Assembly: GCA_964458575.1 (NCBI GenBank)
Contig: CAYWMD010000041.1
Span: forward strand, 1-59,546
DNA: 59,546 bases
Direction of reading: 5' to 3'
DNA from: CAYWMD01 sp964458575
GTDB lineage: Bacteria; Verrucomicrobiota; Verrucomicrobiia; Limisphaerales; JADLHS01
Below the pieces are notes generated by a model, which was given only the letters and a program-made list of their open reading frames with translations, searched no databases and was not told the origin of the DNA. Positions 26,263-35,324 of the stretch are shown here, piece by piece. Every line of letters starts with the position of its first letter. Positions within the stretch are counted from its first letter, which is position 1. Both the position numbers and the translations under genes were made by a program.

Positions 26263-27105
26263 TCAGTGCCAGGACGGAATACCTATCCGCAGCAATGGCG
26301 CTGGCGCGGCGCCACCTTCGAGCGAAACTGGCGAAGGCACTCGCGCCAGCGGCATTCGAATGACGGCCGGCGTTTTCTCTTCGACCGAATTCACGAGTTC
26401 AAAACGATTCAGGTCGCTGTTGTAAACAAGATGGTGTCTATGTTTTCGGTCGAAACCGGTGAAGCCAAGTTGGTCGGAAAGCGGGGTGAGTTCTCTCCGT
26501 TCAACACGTGTCTCCCACGCACCCGGCTTGGAGCCGTTGAATTCATGCTCCTGGCTGAAAAACCGGTCATTGGTTTTGCAGATTTCGATTCTCACGCAAG
26601 GGAACCAAACCGGCTGATACCAGCCGATGAAATCGTTGATCACGTGGAGGCGTTTGGCCTTGGCGTCGAGCAGCCCTGAAGGTTTGTCCACCCGCGCGAT
26701 GGCCTCCTTTTCTCCGACACCATACCGGTCATCCGTAAAATTGCTTGCTTGCGAGTCAACAACAGCGAGGTAGGGGGACTTCGAGGCGGCGTCCCATCCG
26801 ATCTTTGTGCCCACCATGCTGGAGGGGGTCAGCGCCCATTCGAGCCCCTCGGGACATTCTTTGAACGGAACCTCTACGCCGCGGCAAACCGAGTAGTAAG
26901 CTCCGCTCCGTTTGAAAACGGGAACGATCGTATCCCCCTTCACCACTTTGTACCAGCCGATCAAATGATCGCGTGGACCGACTGGCTCCGTGCTTGGTTG
27001 CTCGCATCCCGTTAGCACGCTAAACAAGGCGAAGCCTGTCAATTTGAGAACTGCGCACTGCCAATTCAGAAAAGATTTCGAGGCGGCCTTCCCGGATTTA
27101 CTCAT
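26263..27105 (-). CDS. Predicted lipoprotein, unknown
   Basis: 280 residues. A basic N-terminus and hydrophobic stretch lead to a lipobox, VLTGC, at about residue 34, so the mature protein is probably lipid anchored. The start has a good AAGGAG ribosome-binding site. The rest is soluble and cysteine containing (SVCRGVEVPFKECPEG, PCVRIEICK), with no recognised domain. It is the first gene of the minus-strand run that includes the radical SAM enzymes; a link to them is only positional. Confidence 0.7.
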   Translation of the reverse strand: MSKSGKAASKSFLNWQCAVLKLTGFALFSVLTGCEQPSTEPVGPRDHLIGWYKVVKGDTIVPVFKRSGAYYSVCRGVEVPFKECPEGLEWALTPSSMVGTKIGWDAASKSPYLAVVDSQASNFTDDRYGVGEKEAIARVDKPSGLLDAKAKRLHVINDFIGWYQPVWFPCVRIEICKTNDRFFSQEHEFNGSKPGAWETRVERRELTPLSDQLGFTGFDRKHRHHLVYNSDLNRFELVNSVEEKTPAVIRMPLARVPSPVSLEGGAAPAPLLRIGIPSWH

Positions 27106-27129
27106 GGTTCTCCTTGTATTGGTTGGCGC

Positions 27130-28014
27130 TCAGGCAATGTGGTGTTCCAAGTTCTGCTGCATTTGCGCACAGGCACGATTGCCAGCAAACCGGTGAATGC
27201 TTCGCTCAACCTCGCCAATCACCAAATCCGGTGTCGAAGTCCCTGCCGTGATACCCACCGACTGCGCGCCTTCAAACCAGGCCGTTTGCAAATCCGCCGC
27301 CGTTTGCACGTGATGCACACGTGAGCAATAACGGGCGCAAGTGGCGACCAACTCACGCGTGTTGTTACTGTGCGCACCACCGATGACGATGACCACTTCG
27401 CATTGCTGCGCCAGTTCGACCGCGGCGTGCTGGCGCTGTTTGGTAGGCTGGCAAACCGTGTCCACGAAACGGACTTCGGAATTCGGGAAGCGCTTCCGGA
27501 TCAAACCGACGAGATGGCGCACCTTGTCAATCGGTTGCGTGGTTTGCGCGGCAAGGCCCAAGCGCGGACGCTCCGCCAGTTGGAGCACATCGTCTTCGCT
27601 CAACACCACGTCGTACTCGGCCAGGTCCTCGGTCAAGCCACGCACCTCCACGTGATCGCGCTTACCGATGATGACCGGATGAAACCCGTCACGCACGAGC
27701 TTCGCCACCGCACGATGCGCCACTGTGACCAGCGGGCAGGTGGCTTCGAGCACGTTCAAACCGCGCTCGCGCACGGCGCCGAGCTTGCGCTCCGACGCGC
27801 CGTGCGCGGTGATCATCACGGTTTCCGTTGCCACCTCCCTGGCGTCGTTTTGAATCCGGATGTTCCGTGCGCGGAGTTCAGCCAGCACGGTTTCGTTGTG
27901 AACCAGGTCGCCGAGAATCGTCAGCGGGCGGGCTTGGGCCTGTTCCAACGCCAGCGCGATGGCATCGCGCACGCCGAAGCACATACCCAGATGTTCTGCG
28001 CGGAGGATTTTCAT
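27130..28014 (-). CDS. ispH: 4-hydroxy-3-methylbut-2-enyl diphosphate reductase
   Basis: 294 residues from ATG 28014. Three conserved cysteines that hold the Fe-S cluster are present: MCFGVRDA (~12), EATCPLV (~90) and DTVCQPT (~186), along with TQPIDKV (TTQ) and AGTSTPDLVI. Makes IPP and DMAPP in the last step of the MEP isoprenoid pathway. The frame runs upstream into a palindromic element (28018-28179); the end of that element, GGGTGAGGGC, places a GAGG five bases before the ATG, so the repeat seems to provide the ribosome-binding site. Confidence 0.96.
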   Translation of the reverse strand: MKILRAEHLGMCFGVRDAIALALEQAQARPLTILGDLVHNETVLAELRARNIRIQNDAREVATETVMITAHGASERKLGAVRERGLNVLEATCPLVTVAHRAVAKLVRDGFHPVIIGKRDHVEVRGLTEDLAEYDVVLSEDDVLQLAERPRLGLAAQTTQPIDKVRHLVGLIRKRFPNSEVRFVDTVCQPTKQRQHAAVELAQQCEVVIVIGGAHSNNTRELVATCARYCSRVHHVQTAADLQTAWFEGAQSVGITAGTSTPDLVIGEVERSIHRFAGNRACAQMQQNLEHHIA

Positions 28015-28017
28015 GCG

Positions 28018-28179
28018 GCCCTCACCCTGACCCTCTCCCATCCAATGGGAGAGGGGACAGCAATTGGCAGTCCTTGGTTACCACCACGGCTTCCGGCTAC
28101 CTCCGTCCTGCAACATTCCAAGCTACCGGAGAACAATTCTCCCTCTCCCGTCGGATGGGAGAGGGCCGGGGTGAGGGTT
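28018..28179. repeat. Double-arm GGGTGAGGG palindromic element upstream of ispH
   Basis: Arms 28018-28060 and 28137-28179 are complementary (CCCTCACCCTGACCCTCTCCC against GGGAGAGGGCCGGGGTGAGGG) and each contains its own small hairpin. About 75 bp of unrelated sequence lies between. It ends 3 bp before the ispH start codon. Confidence 0.85.
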
Positions 28180-28232
28180 CTCTTAGCATCGAAGACTGAC
28201 GCACCACTCCGTTTTGTTGGCAAACTTGTATT

Positions 28233-28250
28233 CACTTTGTATTGCAAAGT
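28233..28250. promoter_or_regulatory. Candidate operator ACTTTG-N5-CAAAGT
   Basis: Six-base arms ACTTTG and CAAAGT separated by TATTG. It matches the repeat at 29221-29239 ahead of the winged-helix operon. It lies between the regulator gene and ispH, on the upstream side of ispH. Confidence 0.5.
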
Positions 28251-28288
28251 TAAAGACTGTGCGGATTCATTTTCGTTCAAAGGAATTT

Positions 28289-28597
28289 TCACTTACCCTT
28301 GGCCTGCTGGAGAACCTGTTCCAGCAGGTCTATGTAGTTGGCAAACGCCTTCTTGCCCGCCGGCGTTAGTGAGCAGGTCGTGAGCGGACGGTTGTTCTCG
28401 TAAGACTTGGCCACGGAGACATAGCCCGCCTCCTGAAGCGTGCGCATGTGGGAGGTCAGATTGCCATCGGTCATGGCGAGCGCGTCGCGCAGTTCGGTGA
28501 ACGACAGCTCCGGCGTGGCGGCGAGCATGGACATGATGGCCAGCCGCCCTTTCTCGTGAATCACGCGATCGAGCTGGAGAAATGGTTCCGGGTTCAC
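28289..28597 (-). CDS. Winged-helix transcriptional regulator
   Basis: 102 residues from a GTG that overlaps the upstream stop by 4 bp (GTGA). It is almost entirely a winged-helix domain: LDRVIHEKGRLAIMSML, FTELRDALAMTDGNLTSHMRTL as the recognition helix, and NRPLTTCSLTPAGKKAF as the wing. This matches the ArsR/MarR-like 'HTH_34' group that usually sits beside a membrane protein. Coupled to the 28594-29214 gene. Two matching inverted repeats (29221-29239 and 28233-28250) are plausible binding sites. Confidence 0.85.
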   Translation of the reverse strand: MNPEPFLQLDRVIHEKGRLAIMSMLAATPELSFTELRDALAMTDGNLTSHMRTLQEAGYVSVAKSYENNRPLTTCSLTPAGKKAFANYIDLLEQVLQQAKGK

Positions 28598-29214
28598 ATC
28601 GCATTCTTCGATTTCGCTGTCAGATAGAGATAACCGGCATAGCCCAGTTGAAGAATGCCAAAGAAAAATCCCATCAACCAATGAGCGCTCGGTTCGTCAC
28701 TAGGCTGCAAAACTGCGACTAAAACCAACACCGCAACGGCAATTCCGATGAAGAGCCACCCAAACAACTTCATGCCGCGAGGCATGAAGAAACCCGCCGC
28801 GTGCAATGCGCAGCCGTAAAGTAGAATCCAAAGAAACGCCAGAAGTAGCACTTGGTCGTGGTCTGCTCCGGCAAGCGCAAAGAGCACGCCAAGGCACATG
28901 CCGCAAAACAATGGCGGCGTGACCGCTTGAGCGACACGCCGGGTTGGTGGCGACCAAAAAAGCTCTTTGTCTTTGAAAGCCTGACGCCGTGCGATGAGGA
29001 ACGAGCCGGCAACGGCCACAGTGGCAGTGCCCAGCCATAATCCAGCGAAGGACCGCATACTTTGGAGATGCAGCGCCAGACCGGCGACTGCGGCGATCAC
29101 GCCCAAAATGCCGGCAAAGAGCATAAGCGGCGCGAGTGCGCGCCGGTACACCGCCGAACGTTCCATCAAAGTGCGGATGACTTGCAAATGTTCGGCGGCC
29201 CAGTTCGTTTCCAT
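28594..29214 (-). CDS. Membrane protein paired with winged-helix regulator
   Basis: 206 residues from ATG 29214. Six hydrophobic helices (about 26-46, 50-70, 95-118, 120-140, 145-165, 172-195) with short loops. The family is not recognised by name, but this arrangement, a small multi-pass protein translationally coupled to an HTH_34-type regulator, is common. The candidate operator at 29221-29239 lies just before the start, so the operon is probably autoregulated. Confidence 0.7.
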   Translation of the reverse strand: METNWAAEHLQVIRTLMERSAVYRRALAPLMLFAGILGVIAAVAGLALHLQSMRSFAGLWLGTATVAVAGSFLIARRQAFKDKELFWSPPTRRVAQAVTPPLFCGMCLGVLFALAGADHDQVLLLAFLWILLYGCALHAAGFFMPRGMKLFGWLFIGIAVAVLVLVAVLQPSDEPSAHWLMGFFFGILQLGYAGYLYLTAKSKNAM

Positions 29215-29220
29215 GAGGGA

Positions 29221-29239
29221 CACTTTGCGACACAAAGTG
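29221..29239. promoter_or_regulatory. Candidate operator CACTTTG-N5-CAAAGTG
   Basis: Perfect 7-bp inverted repeat with a 5-bp spacer, six bases before the start codon of the membrane protein/winged-helix operon, where a repressor could block the promoter or translation start. Confidence 0.55.
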
Positions 29240-29259
29240 AATCTTGGCAAGCATTTTTT

Positions 29260-29353
29260 CGTGGCTGCGTTCGTGAGAACGCGGCTGATCTTTATGCACG
29301 CCCAGTAATTTGCCCGGCGGATTTTAGCCGCGCTCTCACGAGCGCAGCCACAG
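29260..29353. repeat. Inverted repeat, GTGGCTGCGYTCGTGAGA family
   Basis: Arms 29260-29290 and 29321-29353 pair almost perfectly over about 30 bp. The same family occurs in frame in mutS (15014-15083). It lies 4 bp from the stop codon of the dehydrogenase gene and could act as its terminator. Confidence 0.85.
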
Positions 29354-29357
29354 CATG

Positions 29358-30410
29358 TCAGTCCGACTCCGAGACCGGCTCGAAGGGTTCGATGAGCACT
29401 TTGCCCAACACGAGGCGGGATCGGAGTTTGGCGAAGGCGGTGGGCACCTGCGCCAGGGGTAAGACGGAATCAATCACCGGTTTCAGTTTCCCGGCGGCGG
29501 CCCATTCGAGTGTGGCCTGAATGTCCGCCCGGTTGCGTCCGTAGCTGCCGATGAGCCGGTGCTGTTTCACGAAGAACGGCCAGAGGTTGAACTGAACCTC
29601 CCGACCGGTGGTCGCGCCACAGGTTACAATCGTTCCTCCGCGTGCCAGGCACTCGAAGCATTTCAGCAAGACTCCGCCGCCGACATGTTCGATCACGAGG
29701 TCCACGCCGCGGCGTTTGGTGACCTTGCGAACCTCGGCGGGCCAGTTTGCATCGTTGGAATCCAGGACGAATTCGGCGCCGAGATGATTTGCCAGCGAAC
29801 GTTTGGTTTCGCTTGACCCGGTGCTGATGACGTGGGCGCCAAGTTGTTTTGCGATTTGGATCGCCGCCGAACCGACGCCGCTCGCGCCACCCATGACGAG
29901 CACCCAATCGCCTGCGTGAACTTGCGCACGATTGGTGAGCATGTGCATGGCGGTGCTGCCGGCGAGCGTAAGCGCGGCGCTTGTGGGGAAACCCACGCCC
30001 GGTGGAATGCGAACGAGCGAACGGGACGGCACGACGACTTTCTCGGCAAACCCGCCATCGCGTTGAACGCCGAGCAATTCACCGCGAATGCAAATGGATT
30101 CGTCGCCGCGTTTACAGAACTCACACTCGCCGCAAAAGAGGTTGGATTGCACGGCAACATTTTCGCCGAGCCGCCAATCCTTGACCGCGCTGCCCGTGCA
30201 ACAAATGCGTCCGGCGATTTCTCCACCAGGTGTGCGGGGAAGCGGAACTTGCATCGGCAGGCCACCTTCTTCCAGCCAAAGGTCGAGATGGTTCAAGCCA
30301 CAGGATTGGACCTGGACCACGACTTCGTCCGGGCCGGGTTGAGGTTCGGGGAGATTGCGGAGTTCAAATCTTCCAGGCGTGCCGTTGGCGATGAGTTGGA
30401 AGGCCTTCAT
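29358..30410 (-). CDS. Zinc-type alcohol dehydrogenase/quinone oxidoreductase family protein
   Basis: 350 residues of the medium-chain dehydrogenase superfamily. N-terminal GroES-like domain with the structural zinc cysteines CGECEFCKRGDESIC (~97-110), HLD in place of the usual catalytic-zinc ligand, then the Rossmann motif VLVMGGASGVGSAAIQIAK for NAD(P)H. Substrate cannot be told; relatives include alcohol dehydrogenases and crotonyl-CoA reductase-like proteins. It lies 40 bp after waaA on the same strand. Confidence 0.88.
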   Translation of the reverse strand: MKAFQLIANGTPGRFELRNLPEPQPGPDEVVVQVQSCGLNHLDLWLEEGGLPMQVPLPRTPGGEIAGRICCTGSAVKDWRLGENVAVQSNLFCGECEFCKRGDESICIRGELLGVQRDGGFAEKVVVPSRSLVRIPPGVGFPTSAALTLAGSTAMHMLTNRAQVHAGDWVLVMGGASGVGSAAIQIAKQLGAHVISTGSSETKRSLANHLGAEFVLDSNDANWPAEVRKVTKRRGVDLVIEHVGGGVLLKCFECLARGGTIVTCGATTGREVQFNLWPFFVKQHRLIGSYGRNRADIQATLEWAAAGKLKPVIDSVLPLAQVPTAFAKLRSRLVLGKVLIEPFEPVSESD

Positions 30411-30449
30411 ATGTCACCTCATCCGATCACAGCCTCCTCACGTCGGCTA

Positions 30450-31781
30450 CTACTTCTTTGTGGGAGCGACGTAAAACTCCTCGTGCTTCAGGCGCTCCAC
30501 GATCATGTCCACCGTGCGCTCAACGGCGCCGAGGTTTTCACGCACGACCTTGACGGCGTTGCGTCCGAGTTGCTCGCGCCGCGCAGGGTCGGCAAGCACT
30601 TGCGCCAGCGCTGATTCGAGTTCCGCTGCGTTGCGCACCTGGACGGCGCCGTCCTGCGCGATGAAGTTGCGCACCACGTCGGCAAAATTCTGCATGTTCG
30701 GCCCAAAGACCATCGCCTTGGCCAGCGCGCCGGGTTCTATGGGGTTTTGTCCGCCTTCCGCCGTGAGGCTTTTACCCACGAAAATGACGGCGGCGTGCTC
30801 GTAAAAATATTTTAGTTCGCCCGTGGTGTTGACCAGCAGACAATCCAACTCGCCATTCTCGCGGCGTGTGTTGGCCGTGATTTCACTGCGGTAGGCAAAC
30901 TTCAATCCGCGGGCCTCCAGTTCGCGGCCCACCTCGCGGCTGCGCTCGAAATGGCGCGGCACGAGCACGAGGAACAAATCCGGAAATCGCGGGCGCAACC
31001 GCAGGTAGATTTCCGCGAGAATGCCCTCCTCACCCGCGTGGGTGCTGCCGCCGACGAGCAGTTGCGCACCGGGTTTCACGCCGAGCTGCTGCAACAATGC
31101 CGGCACATCGAGCAAACGCCGTTCGTCGAGTTTCGCCGCGTCGAATTTCAAACTGCCGACCACGCGCACAACCTCGGGCCGAAATCCCAATTCGCGCAGC
31201 TTGGCGCCGTCCGCGTCGTTTTGCGCGCCCACGCCGGAGAACGACGCGAACAAGCGGCGGAACAGGAAACCGAACCGTTTGTAGCCGCGATAGGAACGTT
31301 CCGACAGCCGGGCGTTCACGAGAAAAAGCGGAATGTCCAGGCTCTGCGCGCGCCAGATGAAGTTGGGCCAGATTTCGGCCTCGACCAGCACGATGGCCTC
31401 CGGCTTGACGGTGGCGATTGCGCGCGCGACAAATTTCCGGCGATCAATCGGGTAGTAGATTTTGCTGATGTGGGTGGGCAGTTTCTTCTTCAACTCGCCC
31501 ATGCCGGTGGTGGTGGTGGTGGAGACAACAATTTTGGCGTTGGGCAGGCGCGGTTCGAGGGAACGAATGAGTTGCGTGCAGAGATTCACTTCACCGACAC
31601 TCACGGCGTGCAGCCAGATGACCTGACGATTGGTCAGGGCTTGTTTGAGCTTGGTGTCATACCGGCCGAAACGCTGCCAGAATCCTTCGCGCCAGTGGCC
31701 GCGCCGTCGCATTCGCCAGAAATAGTACGGCGATGACAGCACGAAGAAGACAATGAACAATATGTTGTAAAGCGTTCGCAC
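30450..31781 (-). CDS. waaA: 3-deoxy-D-manno-octulosonic acid (Kdo) transferase
   Basis: 443 residues if it starts at GTG 31781 (VRTLYNILFIVFFVLSSPYYF, the usual family N-terminus with a membrane anchor); an ATG ten codons upstream, at 31811, is the alternative. N-terminal GT-B half (IWLHAVSVGEVNLCTQLIRSL, VLVEAEIWPNF) and C-terminal half (GGSTHAGEEGILAEIY, FVGKSLTAEGGQNPIEPGALAK) carry the WaaA motifs, including the Glu of the first. Adds Kdo to lipid IVA at the inner membrane, so the cell makes LPS. Downstream of the RND genes by about 80 bp. Confidence 0.95.
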   Translation of the reverse strand: MRTLYNILFIVFFVLSSPYYFWRMRRRGHWREGFWQRFGRYDTKLKQALTNRQVIWLHAVSVGEVNLCTQLIRSLEPRLPNAKIVVSTTTTTGMGELKKKLPTHISKIYYPIDRRKFVARAIATVKPEAIVLVEAEIWPNFIWRAQSLDIPLFLVNARLSERSYRGYKRFGFLFRRLFASFSGVGAQNDADGAKLRELGFRPEVVRVVGSLKFDAAKLDERRLLDVPALLQQLGVKPGAQLLVGGSTHAGEEGILAEIYLRLRPRFPDLFLVLVPRHFERSREVGRELEARGLKFAYRSEITANTRRENGELDCLLVNTTGELKYFYEHAAVIFVGKSLTAEGGQNPIEPGALAKAMVFGPNMQNFADVVRNFIAQDGAVQVRNAAELESALAQVLADPARREQLGRNAVKVVRENLGAVERTVDMIVERLKHEEFYVAPTKK

Positions 31782-31862
31782 CTCGAGGTTCCGTTCTGTG
31801 ACCTGCCCCATGTTTCCGCAAACGACCGGTTTCCGCAAAACAAATGTGAGGCCCGTTTCGCG

Positions 31863-34800
31863 CTACGTGTGTTTGGCCGTTGCCTCCGGTTCGATGCGCC
31901 AGTGGCGCCATTGCAACTTCTGCCCCAGATCATCGAGCAGCGAATAGGCAACGGGCGTGACGACAAGCGTCAGCAACAGACACAACGCCTGGCCACCAAT
32001 GACAACGACCGCCACCGCGCGGCGTTCTTCCGCGCCCGGACCGGTGCCCAACACCAGCGGGATCATGGCGGCGATGAGCGTCAACGTGGTCATCAAGATC
32101 GGACGCAATCGTTCGCGGTTGCCCTGGAGGATCGCGTCGGCGCGCGGCACGCCCTGGGCGCGCAGTTTGTTCATGTAGTCAATCTGGAGAATGGCGTTCT
32201 TCTTCACCACGCCGAACAGCACCAGCAGGCCCAGTGCGGAATAGAGATTGATAGTCTGGTTGGCCACCAGCAGCGAGAGAAAGGCGAACGGCACGGAAAG
32301 CGGCAGCGAAAGCAAAATCGTGAACGGATGCACGAGGCTCTCGAACTGTGACGCGAGGATGATGTACATCAAAACCACCGACAGCAGAAACGCCCAGAGA
32401 AATTCATTGAAGGTGTTTTCCAGTTCCCGCGCCCGGCCGGAGATGCGGGTCGAATAACCGGTTGGCAAACCCATTTTCTGCACCTCGGCGCGCAAGGCGG
32501 CAATGCGGTCGGCCTGTGCATAACCGGGCGCGACCGCGGCGCGCAGGCTGACCTGCCGCTGGCGATCCAGGCGATCAATCCGCGACGCGGTCTTGGTCGG
32601 TGCGAGCTTCACGACGTTGTCGAGCCGCACCAGACCGCTGGCACTGCGCGAGGAAGGCACGTACAGCCGCGCAATCGTGTCCGCGTCGTTGCGTCCGCCT
32701 TCCTGTACCCGAACCTGCACGTCGTAGTCCTCGTTCATCGTCTCGTCCCGAAAGCGCGTGACGCGCTCCTCGCCGCCGACCATGAGGCGGAGCGCCGTTG
32801 CGATGTCCTCGGTATCCACCCCCAGGTTGGCGGCGCGGTCGCGGTCGATCTCGACGCGCAATTCGGGTTTGTCGAGCTTGATGGTGATATCCGCGTCCTG
32901 CAGGCCCAGCTCGGACGCTCGCTGGCGCAATTGTTCGGCGTAATTGAACAACACGTCGAGGTCTGGTCCGAGAATCGAAAAATCGATGTCGTAATTCGGT
33001 CCGCCGCCGACGTAGGTCTGCGGGTTGCGGATGGCGATGCGCACGTCCGGAATCCTGGCGAGCCGGCGGCGGATTTCCTGCTGGATGTCGCGCTGGCTGT
33101 AATTGCCCTGCAACGCGCGCCACGGCGGCCATTGGAGCAGGCGCGCCCAGCCGAAGGTGCGTTCCTCATGTGGCGCGAGGCGGACGTAAAAATTGCAGCT
33201 ATTCAACCCGCCGATGAAACTGCTGCCCACGGTCGTCAGCACGAATCGTACGCCGGGGACGCGCTTCAATTCGTCCTCGATTTTCAGCGCCACATCGTTG
33301 ATCGCGCCAAGGCCCGTGCCTTCGGGCGCGGAGACGCGAATGTCGAACTCGCCTTCATCCACGCCGCTGGGGAGATACTCCTGGCGCACGAATTTGTAGA
33401 GCGGAATCGAGCAGGCCATGACGAGCAGAGCCAAACCCGCCACGAGCCGCCGATGATGCATGGCCCAGGCGAGGACGCGTGTGTACGAGCGGTCAATTCG
33501 CGCATAAAAGCCCGTGCGAGAGCGAGGTTGGTCCGCGTTACTTTCCGCGCGTTCTCCCTCACCCTGACCCTCTCCCGCTGGGAGAGGGGACAGCGACCGT
33601 TCGCTCTGGTTTGCTCCAACGGCTTCCTGCCGATTTCCCTCTCCTGTCTTGTCGGGAGACTGGCTGCGATTCTCCCTCTCCCTCAGGGAGAGGGCCGGGG
33701 TGAGGGTGGGTTTATCATCCGACGCTTGTTCGCCCTCTCGCCTTACCCTCAACAACCTTGCGCTCATCATCGGCGTGAGCGTGAACGATACGAGCAGGCT
33801 CACCAGCACCGCCACCGCCGACGTGATGCCGAATTGATACAGGAAGCGTCCCGAGATGCTCGACATGAAGGAGACGGGCACGAAGATGACCACCAGGCTC
33901 AACGTCGTCGCCATGACGGCCAGCCCGATCTCCGCCGTCGCCGCTCGCGCCGCCTCGAAGGGCCGCATCTTTTTCTCCTCAATAAACCGGAAAATGTTTT
34001 CGAGCACGACGATGGCGTCGTCAATCACGACCCCGACCATCAACACCAGCGCGAGCATGGTCACGCTGTTGAGCGTGAAGCCGAGCGCTTTCATCATGCC
34101 GAACGACGCGATGACCGAGGCGGGGATGGCCACGGCAGCGATGACCATCGCGCGCCAGTTCCGCATGAACAGGAGCACCACCAGACACGCGAGAATGCTG
34201 CCGCCGATCAAGTGTTTCTGAATTTCATGCAACGCCTGGTAGATGTAGCGTGACTGGTCGCGGATGATTTCCATTTTCAAATCGGCGGGCAACTGGGCCT
34301 TAAGGTCCGCGAGCCGCTGCTTCACCCCTTCAATCACGGCCACGGTGTTCGCACCGGATTGACGGATGACCTCCACGGTCACGTTCGGTTCGCCGTTGAG
34401 CCGCGCCAGCGAGCGCAATTCCTTTGTGCCGTCCTCCGCCCGGCCGATGTCGCGCACGCGGATGGGCGAACCATCGCGCGTCGCGATGACGAGATCATTG
34501 AAGGCCCGCGCGTCCGTGAGCCGGCCCATGGTGCGGAGCGTCTGTTCGCGCTGGTCGGTGGTCACGTTGCCGCCGGGGATGTTCGCATTCTGCCGCTCGA
34601 CGGCATCGCGCACCGCCGTGATCGGAAGCTGGTAGGCCGCCAACCGGTCCGCGTCCACCCAGATATTGATGGCGCGCTCCAGGTCGCCTTGCAGGGTAAC
34701 CTCGCCGACGCCGGGCGAACGTTCGATCTGGGTCTTGATGATCTTGTCGGCGATCTCCGTCAGCTCCCGTTGTGACCGCGGGCCGGACACGGAAATCGAG

Positions 34801-35219
34801 AGCACCGGCTGCTGGTCAACGTCCGATTTGGAGACGGTGGGCGGGTCCATGTCGCGCGGCAACTCGCGGATCACCGTCGCCAGCCGGTCGCGCACGTCCT
34901 GCGCCGCGATGTCAATGTCGCGGTTCAGGTTGAAGGTGACGATGGTGTAGAGCGAACCGGAGCCGTTGATGGAGCGCAGTTCGTCAATGCCTTCGATCGT
35001 GTTGACCACTTCCTCGATCGGTTGCGCGACCTGGGATTCCATTTCCGCCGGCGAAGCTCCCGGCAACCGGGCGTTGATTCGCACCACCGGGACATCCACC
35101 GACGGAAAGCGATCCACGCCCAGGTGCAAATACCCCGCCACGCCGATGACCACCAAGGTCAGGACGATCATCATCGCGAAGACCGGCCGGCGGATGCAGA
35201 TTTCAGCGAGTTTTTGCAT
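31863..35219 (-). CDS. RND efflux permease (AcrB/HAE1 type)
   Basis: 1118 residues with 12 membrane helices and two large periplasmic regions. Typical N-terminus (CIRRPVFAMMIVLTLVVIG), GVDRFPSVDVP, the NDAIVVLE-like VIDDAIVVLENIFR in TM4, and the C-terminal ILASQFESLVHPFTIL and LGLLVLFGVVKKNAILQIDY. Proton-driven export of drugs or other hydrophobics with the adjacent adaptor; no TolC-like outer-membrane protein is here. Residues ~500-558 (PTLTPALSLRERE ... SPLPAGEGQGEGE) are an in-frame insert made by a palindromic repeat (33553-33708) in the cytoplasmic linker between TM6 and TM7, where it is probably tolerated. Confidence 0.93.
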   Translation of the reverse strand: MQKLAEICIRRPVFAMMIVLTLVVIGVAGYLHLGVDRFPSVDVPVVRINARLPGASPAEMESQVAQPIEEVVNTIEGIDELRSINGSGSLYTIVTFNLNRDIDIAAQDVRDRLATVIRELPRDMDPPTVSKSDVDQQPVLSISVSGPRSQRELTEIADKIIKTQIERSPGVGEVTLQGDLERAINIWVDADRLAAYQLPITAVRDAVERQNANIPGGNVTTDQREQTLRTMGRLTDARAFNDLVIATRDGSPIRVRDIGRAEDGTKELRSLARLNGEPNVTVEVIRQSGANTVAVIEGVKQRLADLKAQLPADLKMEIIRDQSRYIYQALHEIQKHLIGGSILACLVVLLFMRNWRAMVIAAVAIPASVIASFGMMKALGFTLNSVTMLALVLMVGVVIDDAIVVLENIFRFIEEKKMRPFEAARAATAEIGLAVMATTLSLVVIFVPVSFMSSISGRFLYQFGITSAVAVLVSLLVSFTLTPMMSARLLRVRREGEQASDDKPTLTPALSLRERENRSQSPDKTGEGNRQEAVGANQSERSLSPLPAGEGQGEGERAESNADQPRSRTGFYARIDRSYTRVLAWAMHHRRLVAGLALLVMACSIPLYKFVRQEYLPSGVDEGEFDIRVSAPEGTGLGAINDVALKIEDELKRVPGVRFVLTTVGSSFIGGLNSCNFYVRLAPHEERTFGWARLLQWPPWRALQGNYSQRDIQQEIRRRLARIPDVRIAIRNPQTYVGGGPNYDIDFSILGPDLDVLFNYAEQLRQRASELGLQDADITIKLDKPELRVEIDRDRAANLGVDTEDIATALRLMVGGEERVTRFRDETMNEDYDVQVRVQEGGRNDADTIARLYVPSSRSASGLVRLDNVVKLAPTKTASRIDRLDRQRQVSLRAAVAPGYAQADRIAALRAEVQKMGLPTGYSTRISGRARELENTFNEFLWAFLLSVVLMYIILASQFESLVHPFTILLSLPLSVPFAFLSLLVANQTINLYSALGLLVLFGVVKKNAILQIDYMNKLRAQGVPRADAILQGNRERLRPILMTTLTLIAAMIPLVLGTGPGAEERRAVAVVVIGGQALCLLLTLVVTPVAYSLLDDLGQKLQWRHWRIEPEATAKHT
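33553..33708. repeat. GGGTGAGGG palindromic element inside the RND permease gene
   Basis: Arms 33553-33590 and 33671-33708 are complementary and belong to the same family as 28018-28179. The element and its loop are in frame and add about 55 residues to the permease. Confidence 0.85.
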
Positions 35220-35324
35220 AAGGGTTAGTCCAAAGGCCCGTTCTCAATCTTAATCGTTCTCTTACTCTTGATCCCGGCTGTGAGTGGAGGGAACATGATT
35301 AAGAGGAAGGCGTGGCCGCAAACC
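35220..35324. other. Gap between the RND adaptor and permease genes
   Basis: 105 bp without a gene. It contains a decayed imperfect palindrome (AATCTTAATCGTTCTCTTACT near 35248 and ATGATTAAGAGGAAGG near 35294), possibly another repeat of the same general kind. Confidence 0.35.
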
